A stretch of 64,000 bases of DNA. Origin: Pedobacter mucosus (lineage in GTDB: Bacteria > Bacteroidota > Bacteroidia > Sphingobacteriales > Sphingobacteriaceae). This document shows positions 17,801 to 27,205 of this stretch, piece by piece. Location of the stretch: NCBI RefSeq assembly GCF_022200785.1, contig NZ_CP087585.1, positions 3,782,001 through 3,846,000 on the forward strand, in the 5' to 3' direction. A program made the translations under genes and the position numbers. The notes under the pieces were generated by a model. The model was not told the DNA's origin and ran no database searches. It worked only from the letters and a program-made list of their open reading frames with translations. Within the stretch, counting starts at the first letter, position 1. Every line of letters starts with the position of its first letter.

Positions 17801-19132
17801 ATGGCAAGAATTCTTATTTTAGAAGATGATACAACATTTGCTCAAATACTTGAAGGTTTTTTAACCAAAAACAAACATGAGGTTACACTCATAACTCATG
17901 TAAAACACGCTTTAAAATTAATTGAGGAAAAAGAATTTGAGCTCTTTTTAATTGATTTTCGCCTACCAGATGGAACAGGTATTGATGTGCTGTCGCACAT
18001 ACAAAATTTAGCGATTACAACACCGCTTATTATCATGACCAGCTTTAACGATGTTCGTACGGCTGTAAAATCCATGCAAATGGGCGCTGCAGATTACATA
18101 ACAAAGCCAGTAAACCCTGATGAATTGTTAATGGTAATTAAAAATTCATTATCAAAAAATGATTCTAAAAGTTTAATTGTTAAAGATATTGATACTGATT
18201 TTATTAGAGGTAAAAGCGAAATAGCGGATAAACTTTTTGAGTATATCGCTTTAGTTGCGCCCACTGATATGTCGGTTATTATTCAAGGTGAAAGTGGTAC
18301 TGGAAAGGAATATGCCGCAAGAACGTTGCACGAACAAAGCAAGCGGGCCGCAAAGCCTTTTGTTGCTATAGATTGCGGTGCTTTATCAAAAGATTTGGCA
18401 GCTAGCGAATTATTTGGCCATGTAAAAGGTGCTTTCACCGGTGCATTGAATGATAAAAAAGGCCAATTTGAAGCTGCAGATGGTGGAACATTATTCTTAG
18501 ATGAGGTTGGAAATTTAAGTTACGAAGTTCAGATTAAGCTTCTTCGTGCCCTTCAGGAACGGGTTATTCAACCTTTAGGCAGCACAAAGCAAATCCCGGT
18601 AAATGTTCGGATCATCACAGCAACAAATGATGATTTGGCAAATAGCATTCAGCAAGGCGAATTTAGAGAAGATTTATTCCACCGTTTAAATGAATTTAAA
18701 ATTCAACTACCTGCTTTAAGAGATCGAGGGGGAGATTTAGAATTATTTATCAATCATTTTATCTTGCTTTCAAACCGCGATTTAGAAAGAAATGTAAAAG
18801 GTATTTCTGCCGAAGCAAAAGCTTTATTGCTGAATTATGATTGGCCAGGGAATTTGAGGGAACTTAGTAATGTAATTAAACGAATGGTATTGCTCAGCGC
18901 TGGAGATATTGCTCAAATACATGCGCTACCAGATGAAATGACCATTGCAGTTCATCAACAAACAGCACCTGGCAGCTCATTTGATTTGAAAGCTGTTAAT
19001 GAGCAGAATGAGAAAACATTAATTCGAGATACCTTAATCCGAGTAAAATATAATAAATCAAAGGCTGCGAAGATTTTAAATATTGATCGTAAAACCCTTT
19101 ACGCAAAAATGGAACGTTATGGGATTGATTAA
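17801..19132 (+). CDS. Sigma-54-dependent response regulator (receiver, AAA+, Fis-type HTH)
   Basis: 443 aa from the ATG at 17801; an upstream in-frame start at 17774 would add nine residues from inside a terminator hairpin, so it is rejected. Receiver domain 1-118: acidic pair D9/D10, phospho-acceptor D52 (FLIDFRLPDG), K103. The AAA+ domain has Walker A GESGTGKE (164-171) and the sigma-54-contacting GAFTGA loop (211-216), so it should activate RpoN-dependent promoters. A Fis-type helix-turn-helix forms the last 45 residues (NKSKAAKILNIDRKTLYAKM). The hybrid kinase gene ends convergently 157 nt downstream and is the obvious partner candidate. Confidence 0.93.
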   Translation: MARILILEDDTTFAQILEGFLTKNKHEVTLITHVKHALKLIEEKEFELFLIDFRLPDGTGIDVLSHIQNLAITTPLIIMTSFNDVRTAVKSMQMGAADYITKPVNPDELLMVIKNSLSKNDSKSLIVKDIDTDFIRGKSEIADKLFEYIALVAPTDMSVIIQGESGTGKEYAARTLHEQSKRAAKPFVAIDCGALSKDLAASELFGHVKGAFTGALNDKKGQFEAADGGTLFLDEVGNLSYEVQIKLLRALQERVIQPLGSTKQIPVNVRIITATNDDLANSIQQGEFREDLFHRLNEFKIQLPALRDRGGDLELFINHFILLSNRDLERNVKGISAEAKALLLNYDWPGNLRELSNVIKRMVLLSAGDIAQIHALPDEMTIAVHQQTAPGSSFDLKAVNEQNEKTLIRDTLIRVKYNKSKAAKILNIDRKTLYAKMERYGID

Positions 19133-19188
19133 GAAGAAAGATTAAAAAACAAGGAACAAAGATTAAGAGCAAAATCTTGACTTACGCT

Positions 19189-19225
19189 AACGTTCGTTTG
19201 TAACGAGCGTTAATAGAATTTTTCT
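19189..19225 (+). terminator. Terminator between the convergent response regulator and hybrid kinase genes
   Basis: The stem AACGTTCGTT-TGT-AACGAGCGTT (one G-T pair) is followed by an AT-rich stretch including TTTTTCTTTTT. It most likely ends transcription of the response regulator. Confidence 0.55.
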
Positions 19226-19289
19226 TTTTAAGATATCAGTAAGTGGTTAATAAACTGCAAATACAACTTATATTTCGCTTTACATTAAC

Positions 19290-21770
19290 CTACTCATCAA
19301 TTATAGTGGGTTCCATATTTTCGATAAAAGCAATTAAAACATCTAATTTCTTTAACTGTGTCAAGACATCAGTTTTGACTTCATCATTTAAACCTTCATC
19401 AGCAATTTTAATTTCTAGCAATCTAAAAGCTGTCGCTAAAGTTTTTGCGCCCATTTGCGCCGTTCTTCCTGCAAGGCGATGTACAATCAAACGACATTTA
19501 TCATGGTTATTCTCTAATATATCGTTCTGCAGTTCCAAGGAATCATCTAAACAATCTTGCTTAAATCGATTCAAAATCTTTTCCAGCAATAGTTGATCTC
19601 CATAAGTCATTTTTTCTATAGATGATAAATCTAACTCTGGAGTTTCAATCAAAATCGCCTTCCGATCAAAAATCGATAACAAATCTACAGCCCTAAATGG
19701 TTTCATAATTAAACCATCAAAACCCTCACTTAAAACCATTTCACGTTCTTCGGGTAAAACTTGAGCGGTAATGGCAAAGAATTTTATATGTGATGGTAAC
19801 TTCTTCTTCAACAAATGGCAGAGCTCTAAACCTGTCATTTCGGGCATCCTCATATCAATTAAAACGAATTTTAAATCAGAAGGAATGTCTTCTCCAAGCA
19901 TTTCTACAACCTGATTAAAACTTCTAAAAGGTATTTTATTCTTATCGAAAATCAGCTCACAGAGGTCTAAAATTAACTTATCATCATCAATTACCCATAC
20001 CCTACCGGGGTTGGTAATTTCATAATGATCCAAATCTATCGCATCAATTTCCGTTTCATCAGTTTTTTCATATTTAAGGTAAATATTGAAAGTTGTGCCG
20101 ATTCCTGGCTTACTTTTAACATAAATTCTTCCTCCTTGATTCTCAATCAACGATTTTACGATTGTTAAACCTAAACCCGTTCCTGTTTGATTAATAATAT
20201 GTTTTTCTGGCGATTCTATTTGTTCAAATTCATTAAAAATCTTTGTGGCATTACTTTCTGAAAACCCAATCCCTGTATCTTTTATAACGAAGTTAAAATG
20301 TAAATCATCACCTTGCTCTTTTAATGAAGTAGATAAAATGATTTCGCCTTTCAACGTAAACTTGACGGCGTTTCCTAAAATATTGAACAAAATTTGTTTT
20401 AATCTAAAAGGGTCGCCTTTTACAAATTCTACTGTTCCAAAATTACAATCAGTAATTAATTGCAATTGTTTTTGTTCGGCAAGCGGCCGCATAACAGCAA
20501 CAACTTCATCCAAAACCTTACGAATTGCAAAAACCTGCTTGCTAAAACTAAACTCTCCAGAAATTATGCGATTGTAATCTAAAACCTCATTTACAATTTG
20601 AAGCAAATGAATAGAAGATTGATAAATAGCGTTTATATCTTTTTTATTTGGATTTTCTTGCTGAGTAATCAGCTCTGCATAACCCAAAATAGATTGCAAC
20701 GGCGTTCTAATTTCATGACTCATATTAGAAAGAAATCTCTGTTTTGCTTTGCCGTGATATTCAGCTTCATCTTTAGCCTGCTCTAAAGCTTTTCTGTATC
20801 TATTACTTTTGGTAATATCGGTTAGGATTAAATAGAGCAGAATAACAGTTAAAAAGAAGAACGTAATTATAATCGCAGTTATTTGTGTAATTCCGTTGTT
20901 TACAACCTCTTTCGCCTGAATTCCATTTAAATCTACTTGCGCCACTGCCTCTCCTTCAACCTCCCTTAAAATTTGTAGCATTTGGCTTGTTAAAGCGTTA
21001 CTGGCGATAGATAAATCAGATTCTCTTTTTAAAAATTTCTGACTTTTACGCCGCTGTTCTTTTTCAATAGACTTTAAAGAGCCAGTCATGCTTTTCATAA
21101 TACTATCTTCTGCTTTTGCATTCAATGTATCTCGCCTAACTTTATATTCCTCATTAATGATTTTATAGATATCTGACTTTTTCTTTCCAAAAATCTTTGC
21201 TAAAAATCCTCCCGATTTCTCTTTATCATCTGGTGCAACCGTTGTGGTAGAGGTAGTGGTTTCAGTTATTAATATGGCGCTGTCCGTTTTTTTTGATCGA
21301 GATTCCACCAACTCATTCAACTTCTGCACCTCGTTAGAAAAAGATTTAGTGTTAACCAAAGTTTCCCTGACTTTCAAATACATCACAAATTGTTTATCCC
21401 GCTCAGATAATAGATTTTTAATCGATTTTATTCTGACTAATTGAGTGGAGTCGCCTACATATAATTTACGTAACGTATCTAAAGTTGTTCTTAATCCCCT
21501 AGATTCTTTTAAAAAATTATAATTCCCCTGCTTATTAAATGCTTCATCTCGCTGTAATTGATCTAACCTGGCAATTTTATGTGATAAATCATTTACAATT
21601 CTTAGTCGGTCGTTTGGTGTTGATATTTCCTCAACCGTTTTTAACATTTTTGTAAAGGCAAATTTGCTTATCCCCCAGGCCAAAAGCAACGCAAAACAAG
21701 CAAATAGAAACCCAATGATTACTTTACTTCCAATTGCCCTGAAAAACCGCTTTTGAATAATAGCTGCCAT
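19290..21770 (-). CDS. Hybrid sensor histidine kinase with receiver and HPt domains
   Basis: 826 aa. TM helices at about 17-38 and 295-317 flank a helical extracytoplasmic sensor of about 255 residues. Then come HisKA with His352 (SNMSHEIRTPLQS), HATPase with NILGNAVKF (N box), KDTGIGF and TGTGLGLTIVKS (G boxes), a receiver with D639 (FVLIDMRMPEMTG), and a C-terminal HPt domain with His764 (LIVHRLAGRTAQMG). The protein therefore carries a full four-step phosphorelay up to an external receiver, and the convergent sigma-54 regulator has a free receiver. The sensor region (many K/E/S/T, coiled coil) gives no clue to the signal. Confidence 0.93.
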   Translation of the reverse strand: MAAIIQKRFFRAIGSKVIIGFLFACFALLLAWGISKFAFTKMLKTVEEISTPNDRLRIVNDLSHKIARLDQLQRDEAFNKQGNYNFLKESRGLRTTLDTLRKLYVGDSTQLVRIKSIKNLLSERDKQFVMYLKVRETLVNTKSFSNEVQKLNELVESRSKKTDSAILITETTTSTTTVAPDDKEKSGGFLAKIFGKKKSDIYKIINEEYKVRRDTLNAKAEDSIMKSMTGSLKSIEKEQRRKSQKFLKRESDLSIASNALTSQMLQILREVEGEAVAQVDLNGIQAKEVVNNGITQITAIIITFFFLTVILLYLILTDITKSNRYRKALEQAKDEAEYHGKAKQRFLSNMSHEIRTPLQSILGYAELITQQENPNKKDINAIYQSSIHLLQIVNEVLDYNRIISGEFSFSKQVFAIRKVLDEVVAVMRPLAEQKQLQLITDCNFGTVEFVKGDPFRLKQILFNILGNAVKFTLKGEIILSTSLKEQGDDLHFNFVIKDTGIGFSESNATKIFNEFEQIESPEKHIINQTGTGLGLTIVKSLIENQGGRIYVKSKPGIGTTFNIYLKYEKTDETEIDAIDLDHYEITNPGRVWVIDDDKLILDLCELIFDKNKIPFRSFNQVVEMLGEDIPSDLKFVLIDMRMPEMTGLELCHLLKKKLPSHIKFFAITAQVLPEEREMVLSEGFDGLIMKPFRAVDLLSIFDRKAILIETPELDLSSIEKMTYGDQLLLEKILNRFKQDCLDDSLELQNDILENNHDKCRLIVHRLAGRTAQMGAKTLATAFRLLEIKIADEGLNDEVKTDVLTQLKKLDVLIAFIENMEPTIIDE

Positions 21771-21932
21771 TAAATTATTATCTGTCTTTATATTTAACGA
21801 AATTACGTTGAAAACGACATAGTTAGGCTATAGTTACAAATAATATACCAATGAATCTCTGGCAAGTAACTCAAATTAATAATATAATTTAAACCAAGGT
21901 GCTTAAACTTATACCTATAATAAGCATAAAAC

Positions 21933-22622
21933 ATGAATCGCATTGATCGCCTTTTCGGAATATTAACTTTATTGCAATCAAGAAAATACATAAGTGCTGA
22001 AAAAATTGCTGAACGGTATAATATGAGCATTCGTACGGTTTATCGGGATATTAAAGCCCTTTCTGAACAGGGCATTCCCGTAAGTTTCGAACAACATAAA
22101 GGTTATTTCTTAGTGCAAGGGTTTTTTCTTCCACCGGTTTCATTTAATATGGAGGAAGCAAATGCATTACTTTTAGTAGAAAGTTTAGTTGCAGGTTTTG
22201 CCGATAACTCGATCCGTTCCCATTATTCAGCGGCACTAACAAAAGTAAAAGCAGTGCTAAAATCTGCTCAAAAAGAAAAGCTTGAAGTCATGAATCAGCA
22301 CATCAGGTTACAACTTCCAAAACGTTTAGCCTTCAATTTTGAATATCTTTCACTTATTCAAAACGCCATCTGTGAAAAATGTATTATTACATTAGAATAT
22401 AAGAATTTGAAAGATGAGCTAAGCAAACGCGATGTTGAACCAATCGGTTTAATATTTTATGCTTTTAGTTGGCACCTAATTGCCTGGTGCCAACTCAGAA
22501 ATCAATATCGCGATTTTAATTTAACCAGAATTACATCCCTTAAAAATTTGGAAATGCCTTTCACCAAAACAGCACACATGCCTTTAAGTGATTATATGAA
22601 AATGTTACCCGTAAACTTTTAG
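21933..22622 (+). CDS. YafY-type transcriptional regulator (HTH_11 plus WYL domain)
   Basis: 229 aa. The N-terminal winged helix-turn-helix (MNRIDRLFGILTLLQSRKYI, then AEKIAERYNMSIRTVYRDIK) is the YafY/DeoR-like DNA-binding domain. The C-terminal half holds a WYL ligand-sensing domain; the name motif is altered to SWHLIAWC. WYL regulators sense ligands or nucleic acids. The DinB-family gene downstream on the same strand is a frequent partner of such regulators, though here the gap is 363 nt. Confidence 0.9.
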   Translation: MNRIDRLFGILTLLQSRKYISAEKIAERYNMSIRTVYRDIKALSEQGIPVSFEQHKGYFLVQGFFLPPVSFNMEEANALLLVESLVAGFADNSIRSHYSAALTKVKAVLKSAQKEKLEVMNQHIRLQLPKRLAFNFEYLSLIQNAICEKCIITLEYKNLKDELSKRDVEPIGLIFYAFSWHLIAWCQLRNQYRDFNLTRITSLKNLEMPFTKTAHMPLSDYMKMLPVNF

Positions 22623-22635
22623 GCAACTTATTATA

Positions 22636-22736
22636 TGCTTTTTTTGGAAAGCAAATCCATTTCTTATCGGGATCAGCAGTCCCGCTTCCGTTTCTGCCAG
22701 AAAATGGCATTCACTTTAATCGGGTTTAGGTGGCCA
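22636..22736 (-). repeat. Divergent, inverted relative of the 226-bp repeats at 34.4-35.0 kb
   Basis: The stretch contains TTTTTTGGAAAGC, a TCCCGCTTCC-like block and the 16-nt TCGGGTTTAGGTGGCC. In the same order these match the reverse complement of the two repeats at 34421-34976. It occupies the gap between the WYL regulator and the DinB gene; the rest of that gap shows no other feature. Confidence 0.6.
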
Positions 22737-22985
22737 AAATAGTAACACTATTTGAAGTTTAAAACCAAACATTAGCGCAGCTTCAAATTCTCCTATAGGG
22801 ATTAGTGAATGGCGGGACAAGTTTTGCCATTCTTCACATCCCTTAACTTTTTTCGAAATGAAAATATTATTTCTAAGCTGCCATAGGGTTGTCACTTGCC
22901 ATAGTTTACTTTGCTTCATTCAAGTTAAGAAACTTGAGCATAGTCGACTACTAAAATTCAACCTATCATTATAAAAAAGAAAATT

Positions 22986-23483
22986 ATGGACATTATAAAA
23001 GCATTATTAAAGGAATTTGAGAACGAGGCAGCAACAACCCGAAAATTTTTAGCCATTGTTCCAGTCGAAAAATTTGATTGGGCTCCTCATGAAAAAAGCA
23101 TGAAAATGAAAGGCTTGGCCACACACATTGCTGAATTGCCAAGCTGGGTAAGTATGGCCTTAACCACAAATGAATTGGATTTCGCCAAAGAAGCATATAA
23201 TCCAACGGAGGTAAATGACAATAAAGATCTTTTAGCACTTTTCGAAAAAAGTTATGCTTCAGGAAAATCAGAATTAGAAAAAGCATCAGAAAAAGATTTA
23301 GAAGGAAAATGGCTTTTAAGAAATGGCGAGCAAATTTTGGCAGATTATACAAAGTATGAAACCATTCGCCATTCTTTAAGTCAAACCGCTCATCACAGAG
23401 CTCAATTGGGCGTGTATTTAAGGTTGCTTAACTTTCCAATCCCTGGTAGTTATGGCCCAAGTGCCGATGATCAAAACTTTTAA
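22986..23483 (+). CDS. DinB/YfiT-like four-helix metal-binding protein
   Basis: 165 aa. DinB-superfamily features are visible: a start of the LLKEFENEAATTRKFLAIVP type, a metal-binding His in GLATHIAELPSWV (about residue 47), and a second His pair in SLSQTAHHRAQLGVYLRLL (about residue 137), giving the usual three-His site. Members include thiol-dependent transferases (bacillithiol, mycothiol) and DNA-damage-induced proteins; the activity here is unknown. The C-terminus IPGSYGPSADDQNF is typical of this subgroup. Confidence 0.88.
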   Translation: MDIIKALLKEFENEAATTRKFLAIVPVEKFDWAPHEKSMKMKGLATHIAELPSWVSMALTTNELDFAKEAYNPTEVNDNKDLLALFEKSYASGKSELEKASEKDLEGKWLLRNGEQILADYTKYETIRHSLSQTAHHRAQLGVYLRLLNFPIPGSYGPSADDQNF

Positions 23484-23499
23484 TGTTTTAAAATTTGTG

Positions 23500-23526
23500 A
23501 GTACACGGAGAAACTCTCCGTGTACT
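23500..23526. terminator. Perfect hairpin after the DinB gene
   Basis: A 12-bp perfect inverted repeat (AGTACACGGAGA / TCTCCGTGTACT, 3-nt loop) lies 17 nt after the DinB stop. No T-tract follows, so it may stabilise the 3' end instead of terminating by itself. Confidence 0.5.
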
Positions 23527-23598
23527 TCAAACCAATTTCTGTAGCTGTTCTTTTTGGCTTGTGGTTTATAACACGATTTATTTCCGTAAAATTGCAGT

Positions 23599-24573
23599 AT
23601 GAAGAATTCGTCTGCCACTCGTTTAAATAAATTTATCAGCGAAAGCGGATTATGCTCTCGTCGCGAGGCAGATAGATTTATCGAAAAGGGAACCGTTTTT
23701 ATCAATGGAAAGCGAGCAAAAGTTGGCGATCAGGTTTTGGCTGGCGATCGGGTGATGGTGAACGGTAATAACATTGAACCTAAAGAGGAACCGAATTTTA
23801 TTTTGCTCGCCTTTAATAAGCCGGTTGGCATTACAAGTACAACAGAAGCCAGTATTAAAGATAATATAGTTGATTATGTAAATCATAGCGAACGTATTTT
23901 TCCCATTGGCAGATTGGATAAAGATTCTTCAGGCTTAATCTTTTTAACTAACAATGGCGACATTGTAAACAAAATCTTAAGGGCTGGGAATAAACACGAA
24001 AAAGAATACGTTGTTACGGTTAATAAACCCATTACTGAAGATTTTATATTTGAAATGAGTAATGGTGTACCCATTTTAGGTGTAAACACACGCAAGTGTA
24101 AGGTTCGTCAAATTGGTCCGTTCGTTTTTAATATTATTTTAATTCAGGGTTTAAACCGGCAGATTCGAAGAATGTGTGAGCATTTTGGTTTTGAAGTAAC
24201 AAAACTAGAACGAACCCGCATTATGAATATCAATGTAAAGGGAATTCCTACCGGCGAGTTTAGAGAATTTAATGAAAGTGAGATGGCTGCAATTATGAAA
24301 ATGATAGAAAACTCATCTTCAGAAGGTATCGCTAAGCCAAAAAACACCAAAAAGAAAACAAACTCTTGGGAAGAGATTTCAGAAGCAAATACTGACCAAC
24401 CTAAAAAACCTTTTCGCCCTTCAAAACCAAGTGGGCAAAAATCTTTTGGTAAAAAATCTTTTTCTGGATCATCAGCTAAATCAACTGGTAAAAGTAGTTC
24501 AGCGAATCGAAACGCTAAACCTGCCAAGGGAAAGCCAGCAAGCAAAACAACATCCAAACAAAGAGGAAGATAA
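23599..24573 (+). CDS. rluF: RluF-like 23S rRNA pseudouridine synthase with long basic tail
   Basis: 324 aa. The N-terminal S4 RNA-binding domain (about 7-66: [20 protein letters not shown]) is followed by the RsuA/RluB/E/F catalytic domain with catalytic Asp107 in [13 protein letters not shown] and the family motif [14 protein letters not shown]. RluF modifies U2604 of 23S rRNA and can also act on tRNA-Tyr. Residues about 238-324 are a lysine/serine/proline-rich disordered tail absent from E. coli RluF, common in Bacteroidota homologs and probably RNA-binding. RluB cannot be fully excluded as the specificity. Confidence 0.88.
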   Translation: MKNSSATRLNKFISESGLCSRREADRFIEKGTVFINGKRAKVGDQVLAGDRVMVNGNNIEPKEEPNFILLAFNKPVGITSTTEASIKDNIVDYVNHSERIFPIGRLDKDSSGLIFLTNNGDIVNKILRAGNKHEKEYVVTVNKPITEDFIFEMSNGVPILGVNTRKCKVRQIGPFVFNIILIQGLNRQIRRMCEHFGFEVTKLERTRIMNINVKGIPTGEFREFNESEMAAIMKMIENSSSEGIAKPKNTKKKTNSWEEISEANTDQPKKPFRPSKPSGQKSFGKKSFSGSSAKSTGKSSSANRNAKPAKGKPASKTTSKQRGR

Positions 24574-24654
24574 CGCTGGCAAACAGCTAATTGTAAAATT
24601 TCTTTCCTAATACTATGCTTTCTATAATAGGCTGTCTGCTTACATGCTTTTTAT

Positions 24655-24662
24655 TATCTTTG
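24655..24662 (+). promoter_or_regulatory. Candidate -7 box for the toxin-antitoxin operon
   Basis: TATCTTTG matches TAnnTTTG and lies 31 nt before the antitoxin ATG. No TTTG is present at the -33 distance. Confidence 0.45.
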
Positions 24663-24693
24663 CATATTAATTTGCCTGGCAGAAGAATAAATT

Positions 24694-24936
24694 ATGGAAA
24701 CACTCATTATGCACCCTGAAACCAAAGCCCAACTAGCTGCTTTAAAAGCGGTAGCTAAAGCTTTGAAAGTTCCTTTTCAAAAAGAGCAAAAAGCAGAATT
24801 AACAGAACGCGAAAAAACGATTGATTTATATGGAATTGAAATGGTTGAAGCCATTGAGAAAGCTGAGAAATCAATAAAGAAAGGCAACTTTAAAACTTTA
24901 GATCCAACGAAATCCTTATGGGAGAATATTCGATAG
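24694..24936 (+). CDS. Antitoxin of a YoeB-type toxin-antitoxin module
   Basis: 80 aa, helical and charged. The N-terminus METLIMHPETKAQLAALKAV, followed by AKALKVPFQKEQK, is characteristic of a Bacteroidota antitoxin group found with RelE/YoeB toxins. The C-terminal part (KSIKKGNFKTLDPTKSLWEN) probably wraps the toxin. It precedes and overlaps the toxin gene by 19 nt, the classic antitoxin-first arrangement. Autorepression is typical of such modules, but no operator palindrome is obvious here. Confidence 0.82.
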   Translation: METLIMHPETKAQLAALKAVAKALKVPFQKEQKAELTEREKTIDLYGIEMVEAIEKAEKSIKKGNFKTLDPTKSLWENIR

Positions 24937-25199
24937 TTTTAGAGAAGATTGCGGAGAAACAGATAAAACTGCATTTAAAATCAGGCGATAAACCATCCAT
25001 CAAAAAGATAACTCAAATTTTCGAAGATCTTAAGTCTAATCCATATTCAGGAATGGGAAATCCAGAAGCTTTAAAATATAGTCTATCAAATTATTGGGCA
25101 AGAAAAATAAACCAGAAGGATAGATTGATTTACAAAGTGGAAGAAAACATTGTTACAGTTTTCATTATTTCTGCCATGGGTCATTATAGTGATAAATAA
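24918..25199 (+). CDS. Txe/YoeB-family mRNA interferase toxin
   Basis: 93 aa with the RelE fold typical of YoeB. Readable features: the start YSIVLEKIAEKQIKLHLKSG, the turn SNPYSGMGNPEALKYSLSNY, the basic WARKINQKDRLIY carrying catalytic arginines, and the C-terminal HY pair in GHYSDK that YoeB uses for cleavage. YoeB toxins cut mRNA at the ribosomal A site. All expected catalytic positions look intact, so it is probably active. Its stop is one base before the rlmN ATG. Confidence 0.9.
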   Translation: MGEYSIVLEKIAEKQIKLHLKSGDKPSIKKITQIFEDLKSNPYSGMGNPEALKYSLSNYWARKINQKDRLIYKVEENIVTVFIISAMGHYSDK

Positions 25200-25200
25200 A

Positions 25201-26256
25201 ATGTTAGAAACAACAGCAAAAAAACTCGATATCCGCTCATTAGATTTGCCTCAATTGCAGCAGCACTTAACAGCTATGCAACAACCCGCCTTCAGGGCCA
25301 AGCAAATTTACCAATGGTTATGGGAAAAATCGGCAATTAATTTTGATGAAATGAGCAATCTTTCTAAGGATTTGCGCAAGTCATTAGATGAAAATTTCGC
25401 CATAAACGCCGTTCAGGTTAATAACTCACAATTTAGTAATGACCACACCATTAAAAACACTTTCCGCTTAGCTGATGGCAACATAGTCGAAGGGGTTTTA
25501 ATCCCATTGGAAGATAGAATGACCGCTTGCGTGAGTTCTCAAGTGGGCTGTAGCCTAACTTGTAAATTTTGTGCAACCGGTTATATGGATCGTAAGCGTA
25601 ACTTAAATGCTGATGAAATTTATGATCAGGTTGTTTTAATCGATAAGCAAGCAAAGCAACATTATAACAACCCGCTTACCAACATTGTATACATGGGCAT
25701 GGGCGAACCTTTGCTTAATTATGTTAATGTGATGAAATCCATAGAGCGGATTACTGCTCCAGATGGTTTAAACATGAGCTATAAACGCATTACGGTTTCA
25801 ACTGCAGGAATTGCTAAAATGATTAAAAAATTGGGAGATGATGGTGCTAAATTTAATCTGGCCCTTTCGCTACATGCCGCAGATGATCAAAAACGTAATG
25901 AAATTATGCCCATCAATGAAGCCAATACCTTGAAAGCTTTAGCTGATGCACTAAAATATTATTTTGCTAAAACAAAGAATCCAGTTACTTACGAATACAT
26001 TGTTTTTAATCATTTCAATGATGAAATCTCTGATGCAATTGATCTGGCTAAATTTTGCAAGCACATTCCATGTAAAGTAAATCTGATAGAATATAATCCG
26101 ATTTCTTTTGCAGATTTTACAAATGCAGATGGGGATAAAATTGACGCATTTGCTAATTATTTAAAAAGCCAGGGGATCAACACCAATATTAGAAGAAGTC
26201 GCGGTAAAGATATTGATGCTGCCTGCGGACAATTAGCTGTAAAAGAGATTAATTAA
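25201..26256 (+). CDS. rlmN: Dual-specificity 23S rRNA/tRNA adenine-C2 methyltransferase RlmN
   Basis: 351 aa from the ATG at 25201 (MLETTAKKLDIRSLDL); a longer in-frame start inside the toxin gene is rejected. It is a radical-SAM enzyme with the CxxxCxxC cluster motif at C117, C121 and C124 (GCSLTCKFCATG), the GMGEPLLNY motif, and the resolving Cys342 in AACGQL. RlmN methylates C2 of A2503 in 23S rRNA and A37 of some tRNAs, affecting decoding accuracy. It directly follows the toxin gene and so may share its promoter. Its stop overlaps the end of the convergent glycosyltransferase by 8 nt. Confidence 0.96.
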   Translation: MLETTAKKLDIRSLDLPQLQQHLTAMQQPAFRAKQIYQWLWEKSAINFDEMSNLSKDLRKSLDENFAINAVQVNNSQFSNDHTIKNTFRLADGNIVEGVLIPLEDRMTACVSSQVGCSLTCKFCATGYMDRKRNLNADEIYDQVVLIDKQAKQHYNNPLTNIVYMGMGEPLLNYVNVMKSIERITAPDGLNMSYKRITVSTAGIAKMIKKLGDDGAKFNLALSLHAADDQKRNEIMPINEANTLKALADALKYYFAKTKNPVTYEYIVFNHFNDEISDAIDLAKFCKHIPCKVNLIEYNPISFADFTNADGDKIDAFANYLKSQGINTNIRRSRGKDIDAACGQLAVKEIN

Positions 26257-27205
26257 GTTGATGAAGATTTTGATTGAAAAATTTTTCATTCGCATTTTTA
26301 GGCAATAACATTTCAATTTTAGGATTAAAAAATAAAGCCTTTAAGCTAGATACCCAAACCAGTTTAGTATATAACCACCTGTGATTAGTTCTATTTAATA
26401 TAATTCTGAATGGCAGAATAAACATTCTGTGTATCCATGTCATCCAAAATATCAATTCTCCCTCTTGTAGCCGCTTTGTGAATAACTCGTTTCTTAAGCC
26501 GTAAGCATATTTCCAACTTGGAACTTCCATGTCGGTAAAAACACTCGCAAAATGATTGAAAGGAGTTTCATGAATGGCAATACTATCTTTTACTGCTATT
26601 CCAGCTAAACCATTAGAAATAATTCGCTTGGTATATTCAATATCATCATTCCATATAAAATACTCTTTTAAAGGCAAACCAACTTTCTCGATTGCTTTAG
26701 CTGATATTAAGATGGAAACAAAAGTACTAAATTGGATTACTGGAAAATCAATATGGCTAGCAAAAGATAACTTTTCTAGTTTCTTACGATCTTCTAAGTG
26801 ATAGGTTAAATTCATGGCATGTAAATTACCATCAGTCCAGAGTACAGAACTGCTTAAAAAGCCAACTTCTTCTTGAAAGGGACTGATTTCTAACAATTGA
26901 AGCATCAGTTGCTCTAAAGCATTTGGTTTAGGAATTGTATCATCATCCATTAACCATATCCAATCAGCACCTTGCTCATAACCACGCTTCAAACATTCTG
27001 AAAACCCACCTGATGCGCCAACATTCTGATCTAAATGATATGATAAAATCGGTTGGTTTTGTAGCCAATCTTTTGTTTCATCCGTAGATGCATTATCAAT
27101 TACGATGGTTAAATCAGGTTGGTAAGTTTGCTTATTAATTGAATCAATACATTTTTTTAGTAATGATGATCGATTATAAGTGAGAACAACAGCAATAACT
27201 TTCAT
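26249..27205 (-). CDS. Family 2 glycosyltransferase
   Basis: 318 aa GT-A fold. It shows the N-terminal nucleotide-sugar motif (AVVLTYNRSSLLKKCIDSIN), ASTDETKDWL, and the metal-binding DDD in WIWLMDDDTIPKPNA, then FIWNDDIEYTKRI with the catalytic acidic residues. The pattern resembles galactofuranosyl/rhamnosyl-type GT2 enzymes of the GlfT2/RfbF style, but donor and acceptor are not identified. It stands apart from the exopolysaccharide locus. No membrane helix except possibly a short C-terminal hydrophobic stretch. Confidence 0.85.
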   Translation of the reverse strand: MKVIAVVLTYNRSSLLKKCIDSINKQTYQPDLTIVIDNASTDETKDWLQNQPILSYHLDQNVGASGGFSECLKRGYEQGADWIWLMDDDTIPKPNALEQLMLQLLEISPFQEEVGFLSSSVLWTDGNLHAMNLTYHLEDRKKLEKLSFASHIDFPVIQFSTFVSILISAKAIEKVGLPLKEYFIWNDDIEYTKRIISNGLAGIAVKDSIAIHETPFNHFASVFTDMEVPSWKYAYGLRNELFTKRLQEGELIFWMTWIHRMFILPFRIILNRTNHRWLYTKLVWVSSLKALFFNPKIEMLLPKNANEKFFNQNLHQLN

